Shown here one piece after another: positions 41,214-44,844 of a stretch of DNA of 44,844 bases. The stretch is from Anaerolineales bacterium (GTDB lineage Bacteria > Chloroflexota > Anaerolineae > Anaerolineales > UBA4823). Both the position numbers and the translations under genes were made by a program. The stretch's first letter is position 1; every line of letters begins with the position of its first letter. Under the pieces are notes generated by a model. The model made no database searches. It had not been told where the DNA came from and saw only the letters and a program-made list of their open reading frames with translations. The stretch spans positions 1 through 44,844 of the forward strand of contig JAFGQI010000162.1 in assembly GCA_016935755.1 (NCBI GenBank), written 5' to 3'.

Positions 41214-42137
41214 TTATGGATAGGTAGAAGTGGTTGGTGTCAATGTATCGGCAGGAGCAGGCGGCTCCTCAGTATCCGTAGGTGGGGGTGGCGCAACGGT
41301 AGTCGAGGGCGGCTCAACCGTGAAGGTCGGCGTTTCCGTAGGCGTGGCCGTATCCACTTCCTCCTGTGTAGCCGTGGCTGTGGAGGTTGGCGTATCTTGC
41401 GTTCCAGGCGGCTCGGTATCGGTTGGGACTGCCGTCCCGGTGGCTGTGGGCTGAGGGGTGCGGGTCGGATATGCCGTATTCGTAGGCCAGGGGGTGCGGG
41501 TCGGGACATTGGGTACGTACAATATTTGCCCGGTGTAGATGGTGGTGGATGTTCCCATGCAGTTCGCTGTTTGCAGATCATACACGGTGACACCAAAAGC
41601 CAGGCTCAGACCGAAAAGCGTATCCCCCGAGCGGACAATATAAGTCACCCAGCCATATGGCCGCCCACATTGAACAGGTGCGCGGGTAGCCGTTGGTCGC
41701 AGGGTGCGAGTTGCCGTAGGCTGTGCTGTGGGCTGGATGGGGGGTACTCTCAGCTCACTCCCTGCCACCAGAGAGTTAACCACCAAACAATTACCGGCCA
41801 TCAAGGCTTCCGGGCTGGTCCCATATATGCTTGCCAGGTTGTCCAAAGACTCTCCAGGGAGAATCGCGATTGTGATCCAATCCGAGGGATAATTACACGA
41901 AGGCGTTGGCGTCAAGGTGGGCAGGCTGGTGGCGGTGACAATCACGGTAGGGCCACCCGGGGTGACAAAGATCAATGTCGGCATGATCTCCTGCTCGCCA
42001 GCCGCGGCTGTCAGCGATGGAGCCATGGCTGATTGGAAACCACCTTCCGCCAGGGATAGCAGGACGCTGCCAAATAGAACCGCGCCCGACAACGCGGCCA
42101 TCAGGATACCCAGCATCGCCTGCTTCCATTCTTTCAT
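41214..42137 (-). CDS. Two-LysM protein with TP-rich tail
   Basis: The 307-residue protein has a signal/anchor segment (residues about 8-30), a TP linker, LysM 1 (WITIAILPGESLDNLASIYGTSPEALMAGNCL, about 87-118, ending LRVPP), a TATRTLRPT linker and LysM 2 (WVTYIVRSGDTLFGLSLAFGVTVYDLQTANCM, about 163-194, ending LYVPN). A Thr/Pro/Glu-rich tail of about 95 residues ends the protein. Both LysM units contain a cysteine pair, suggesting a disulfide. LysM binds N-acetylglucosamine polymers, so this anchors to the cell wall. Its ATG overlaps the kinase stop by four bases (ATGA). Confidence 0.88.
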   Translation of the reverse strand: MKEWKQAMLGILMAALSGAVLFGSVLLSLAEGGFQSAMAPSLTAAAGEQEIMPTLIFVTPGGPTVIVTATSLPTLTPTPSCNYPSDWITIAILPGESLDNLASIYGTSPEALMAGNCLVVNSLVAGSELRVPPIQPTAQPTATRTLRPTATRAPVQCGRPYGWVTYIVRSGDTLFGLSLAFGVTVYDLQTANCMGTSTTIYTGQILYVPNVPTRTPWPTNTAYPTRTPQPTATGTAVPTDTEPPGTQDTPTSTATATQEEVDTATPTETPTFTVEPPSTTVAPPPPTDTEEPPAPADTLTPTTSTYP

Positions 42138-44509
42138 CCAGCCTTCTCCATACCAGTAGATTCGCCCGGCGGTGTAACCGGCAGCAGGATGCTAAAAGCA
42201 GCTCCAAGCCCCGGCTCACTATCCACCCACATCCGGCCTCCCAGCGCTTCTGCCAATACCTTCAAGCTGGCAAAGTCGACGCCATCGCTGCAGATGCCCG
42301 CCACTGGCGCCTCTGCAGAAGGTGGAGCAAATACCCGTGGTAAATCCTGCGATTGAATCCCTCCTCCACTATCAGCAACCTGGATCAGGATGTAATCATG
42401 GTCGCCCTCGCTGCTCTGCACCTGTGCAGCCAGACTTAATTCTCCCCCCGCGGGGGTGACCGCGGCGGCATTATATAGAAGCCCAACAATGACTTTCCGC
42501 AAAACATGCCGGTCAGTTACCAGGCTGGGGGCATCTTCCGGCAAGTCCAGCCGTGAAAGGACGCCTTTCTCACGGATCTGCACACCATATTCTGCCATAG
42601 CAGCTTTCAGCAGCCCATTAAGATCAATTTCTTTGGTATCCAGCGGACCGGTACTGCTTTCTATTGAGGTGGCCTGTTTTAAATCATCCACCGAACGATT
42701 CATTCGCTCCGCCGATACTTTGATGCGCTCCAACGTCTTGCGCTGCTGTGGAGTAAGGATGCCCACCAGTTCGCTCAATAACACATCTACATAACCCGAA
42801 ATGGAGATCAGTGGATTGCGTAAATCATCCGCAATGGTCAGGATGGACTCAAGCTGCTCTTTTGTAAAGGCAACCCCTGGGTGAGCGGCTTTAATTTCTG
42901 TCACCCTGCGGTCCGCCTCGCCCAGGGCAAATTTCAGCAATGCGATCTCCTGCAGAGCAAGCCGCAGTTCGCCTTCGACATCCCCTTGTTGTTGGGAAGC
43001 TGTATCGGCAGCCTGTTGGATCGCCTGCTTGAGCAGTTCATTTTCAGTCTGCAAGTTCTCAATGGCCTGGTGAGCGGCTGCCTGCGCAGACACCATTTCA
43101 GACAGGCTGTGCAGCTGCGCCTGATCGCGGGTCGCGTTTTCCATCACTACCGCCAGCTGGTCCTGCATCCGGCGGCGGTCTTCCAGCACCTGCTGAGCCT
43201 GATCTTGGGCCAGGCGAGCCACCTGACGAACTTGCACGATTTCTTCCTTATAGCCGCTCATCTCCTGGATACGTTGCAAGAACTGCACCAGGAACTTTGC
43301 CAGCACATTCAGGGAGGACTGCTCTTCCTGGTTCCAGTCTTTATCAGAATAGGGAGACATCAGGATGATGCCCGCTATCGCCTTTCCATCTGGAGCAAGG
43401 ATGGGCATGAAGAGCAGGTTGCCTGTGTGGTCGAGGTTAAATGCGCTCGCCAGGCCCGCCATATCTGGAGAGGTGCCGTGGATCGACAGGCGGCGGATAC
43501 GCCCCGTACGGAGAGAATTGGTTAACATGGGGAGCGTATGGCTTTCCAGGTTCGTTTTCTCCAGGTGGCGTTTGCGGGATAGATCATAACCGCAGCGCAC
43601 CACCAATTTACCGCCCTCATCTGGCGGCAGCGTCAACAGACACAGATCGGCCTGCATCAGACGAGCCAGGATGGCAGTAATCGCCCGACAGACACGATCG
43701 GGCTCGTTTTCACCCATCAATTTATGCAGTGATTGCCACAGCTGCGGATCGCCATAGAGCTGATTCTTCGATGCCGGTTCTGTGATTTCTTCCTGTGGTG
43801 GGGCATCTTCTGGCAGCGGCGACTCAATCACCAGCGGAATCAATCGTTGAGGCAGAACGAACAGGAAAGAATAGGCCGCCATCTGCGCCAGGCGAACGGT
43901 GCCAGGGTAATCGCCGCTGTCCAGGGGAAGAAACAAGTGCGCCGCGTGTCCCGCGGCCAGCAGAAGCAGCATCCACACCCCCATGACCCAGCTTTCAGGA
44001 CGGCGCAAGAACAGCGCCAGGATGCCTAATCCGATCAGCACCAGGGCAATCATCTGCGCGCTGCGATCGGGCCAGGAGTAGTTAAAATCCAGATCGCCGC
44101 CCTGTTCAACCCACCATAACGCCCCCAGCGCCGCCGCAGAAATCGTCAAGAGAAATAATAAGATCACGGCTGAATCGGCCCCGGCGGACGGGTCCGGGAA
44201 GGCCCACAACCAGGCAATCAACAGCAGGCTGAGCAAGGACACGGCGCGATCCACCGGTGGCAGCCAGGTATCCGATTCTACGATACCCTGCCAGGCCAAC
44301 CCCGAGACGATGAACAGCGCCAGTTGGAAAACAAGCAGCAGCCCCAGGCCCAAAACCAGCCGGCGATGCTGCACCAGGCGTCCTCTGGCGCCCTGGTTCA
44401 GGGTGATCTGCAACGCCCCCAGGATGGAAAAGGCCAGCACCAGGTGATAGGTGAGCCTGCCAGGGTCGGTGGTGAGGAGATTAAATATTTGAGAAAGAAT
44501 GGATACCAT
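42134..44509 (-). CDS. Histidine-kinase-like membrane protein lacking the phospho-acceptor His
   Basis: The 791-residue protein has about eight membrane segments (residues 15-235), a GAF-like domain (about 265-430, with ICRAITAILARLMQADLCLLT), a long coiled coil (about 430-545) and a C-terminal HisKA/HATPase pair. The H-box reads IADDLRNPLISISGY: the His of SHELRTPL is D561. The ATPase keeps the N box (LLYNAAAVTP) and G1 (VADSGGGI). So it may bind ATP but cannot take the standard phosphoryl group. ATG 44509 follows an extended -10. It starts the operon with LysM, LCP and the barrel/SnoaL genes, so it may sense the envelope. No response regulator is nearby. Confidence 0.82.
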   Translation of the reverse strand: MVSILSQIFNLLTTDPGRLTYHLVLAFSILGALQITLNQGARGRLVQHRRLVLGLGLLLVFQLALFIVSGLAWQGIVESDTWLPPVDRAVSLLSLLLIAWLWAFPDPSAGADSAVILLFLLTISAAALGALWWVEQGGDLDFNYSWPDRSAQMIALVLIGLGILALFLRRPESWVMGVWMLLLLAAGHAAHLFLPLDSGDYPGTVRLAQMAAYSFLFVLPQRLIPLVIESPLPEDAPPQEEITEPASKNQLYGDPQLWQSLHKLMGENEPDRVCRAITAILARLMQADLCLLTLPPDEGGKLVVRCGYDLSRKRHLEKTNLESHTLPMLTNSLRTGRIRRLSIHGTSPDMAGLASAFNLDHTGNLLFMPILAPDGKAIAGIILMSPYSDKDWNQEEQSSLNVLAKFLVQFLQRIQEMSGYKEEIVQVRQVARLAQDQAQQVLEDRRRMQDQLAVVMENATRDQAQLHSLSEMVSAQAAAHQAIENLQTENELLKQAIQQAADTASQQQGDVEGELRLALQEIALLKFALGEADRRVTEIKAAHPGVAFTKEQLESILTIADDLRNPLISISGYVDVLLSELVGILTPQQRKTLERIKVSAERMNRSVDDLKQATSIESSTGPLDTKEIDLNGLLKAAMAEYGVQIREKGVLSRLDLPEDAPSLVTDRHVLRKVIVGLLYNAAAVTPAGGELSLAAQVQSSEGDHDYILIQVADSGGGIQSQDLPRVFAPPSAEAPVAGICSDGVDFASLKVLAEALGGRMWVDSEPGLGAAFSILLPVTPPGESTGMEKAG

Positions 44510-44531
44510 AAGCTGCGCACCTTCCTGCCTG

Positions 44532-44540
44532 ATTATAGCA
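44532..44540 (-). promoter_or_regulatory. Extended -10 of the envelope operon
   Basis: On the minus strand TGC-TATAAT (44540-44532) is an extended -10, which lowers the need for a -35. The leader to ATG 44509 is about 17 bases and includes GGAAGGTG as ribosome binding site. Confidence 0.55.
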
Positions 44541-44595
44541 TGGGCGTGGCAAATCATATTCATATTCTTACCTTGCATGAATCATGCCCTTCAGC

Positions 44596-44623
44596 TTGAC
44601 AAAAACAGGATTAAGGGTAAAAT
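44596..44623 (+). promoter_or_regulatory. Promoter of tRNA-Leu
   Basis: TTGACA (44596-44601) and TAAAAT (44618-44623) have a 16-base spacer. Transcription would start a few bases before the tRNA. Confidence 0.65.
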
Positions 44624-44634
44624 ATCGTGCGCAC

Positions 44635-44721
<87 letters not shown>

Positions 44722-44730
44722 TGCACCTGA

Positions 44731-44765
44731 CCCTCAGGGTTTGCAAATCCCTGAGGGCTTTTTTT
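44731..44765 (+). terminator. Terminator of tRNA-Leu
   Basis: Perfect nine-base arms CCCTCAGGG (44731-44739) and CCCTGAGGG (44749-44757) are followed by C and seven T. Confidence 0.88.
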
Positions 44766-44775
44766 AAGCTTACAC

Positions 44776-44804
44776 TTGCACCAACCGCTGCCTTGAGGTA
44801 AGAT
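44776..44804 (+). promoter_or_regulatory. Promoter for a gene beyond the right edge
   Basis: TTGCAC (44776-44781) and TAAGAT (44799-44804) are 17 bases apart. CAGGAGAAG near 44832-44840 looks like a ribosome binding site, so a start codon is expected just outside the window. Confidence 0.5.
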
Positions 44805-44844
44805 AATGGGGCAGGCATGGAGCTTGCATCCAGGAGAAGCAAGA

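Overview
The window looks like a chromosomal segment of a Chloroflexota bacterium, most likely class Anaerolineae. This is inferred from gene content, not from a search. The clues are many exported lipoproteins with Thr/Pro-rich stalks (TPTPTP) behind a lipobox, DUF4332 and helix-hairpin-helix proteins, a four-subunit 2-oxoacid:ferredoxin oxidoreductase suggesting anaerobic metabolism, several GH13 alpha-glucan enzymes, and sigma-70-type promoters. Genes are densely packed on both strands with frequent ATGA overlaps. No gene-free stretch exceeds about 260 bases.

Layout. 1-1.3 kb (-): a HAD phosphatase cut by the left edge and a MOSC protein with a frameshifted start. 1.3-10.6 kb (+): lipoproteins, a methyltransferase, a GH13 alpha-glucosidase, a PepF-type oligoendopeptidase, DinB-like and beta-lactamase-fold proteins, and two helix-hairpin-helix/DUF4332 proteins. 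10.7-12.4 kb (-): DUF503, an atypical SDR and a YjjX-like NTPase. 12.4-13.1 kb (+): a DUF4230 protein. 13.1-17.3 kb (-): a DapA/NanA-family aldolase, a large TP-stalk membrane protein and a LipM-like octanoyltransferase in one tight operon. 17.4-20.0 kb (-): a glycogen-synthase-like glycosyltransferase followed by a free-standing GreA C-terminal domain. 20.2-24.3 kb (+): an esterase, a secreted GH13 amylase and a sugar-binding lipoprotein. 24.5-27.3 kb (+): ferredoxin, alpha, beta and gamma subunits of the oxidoreductase. 27.4-30.1 kb (+): a GerMN-like lipoprotein and a neopullulanase/MalZ-like GH13.

30.1-31.7 kb is the most accessory-looking part. It holds tRNA-Pro(GGG), a DUF559 nuclease gene framed by outward-facing inverted repeats, and a phage-replisome-organizer-like gene behind a promoter carrying a LexA-like GAAC-N4-GTTC palindrome. 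31.8-35.8 kb has an MFS transporter, an M23 lipoprotein, an orphan PP-loop ATPase with a Cys cluster, and a GNAT acetyltransferase. 35.9-39.0 kb is a GyrA/ParC-type topoisomerase subunit with a ~215-residue histone-H1-like Lys/Ala/Pro tail ending in QLVLPL, which resembles a beta-clamp-binding motif. 39.0-44.5 kb (-) is an envelope operon: a His-less histidine kinase, a two-LysM protein, an LCP lipoprotein and a TIM-barrel/SnoaL-like fusion. The window ends with tRNA-Leu(CAG), a strong terminator and a promoter for a gene beyond the edge.

How they fit together: the three GH13 enzymes, the glycosyltransferase, the esterase and the sugar-binding lipoprotein point to uptake, breakdown and storage of alpha-glucans. 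The oxidoreductase feeds anaerobic 2-oxoacid oxidation. The right end concerns the cell envelope and DNA topology. The strongest candidates for something undescribed are the repeat-framed DUF559 element, the clamp-motif tail on the topoisomerase, and the SOS-like replication gene.
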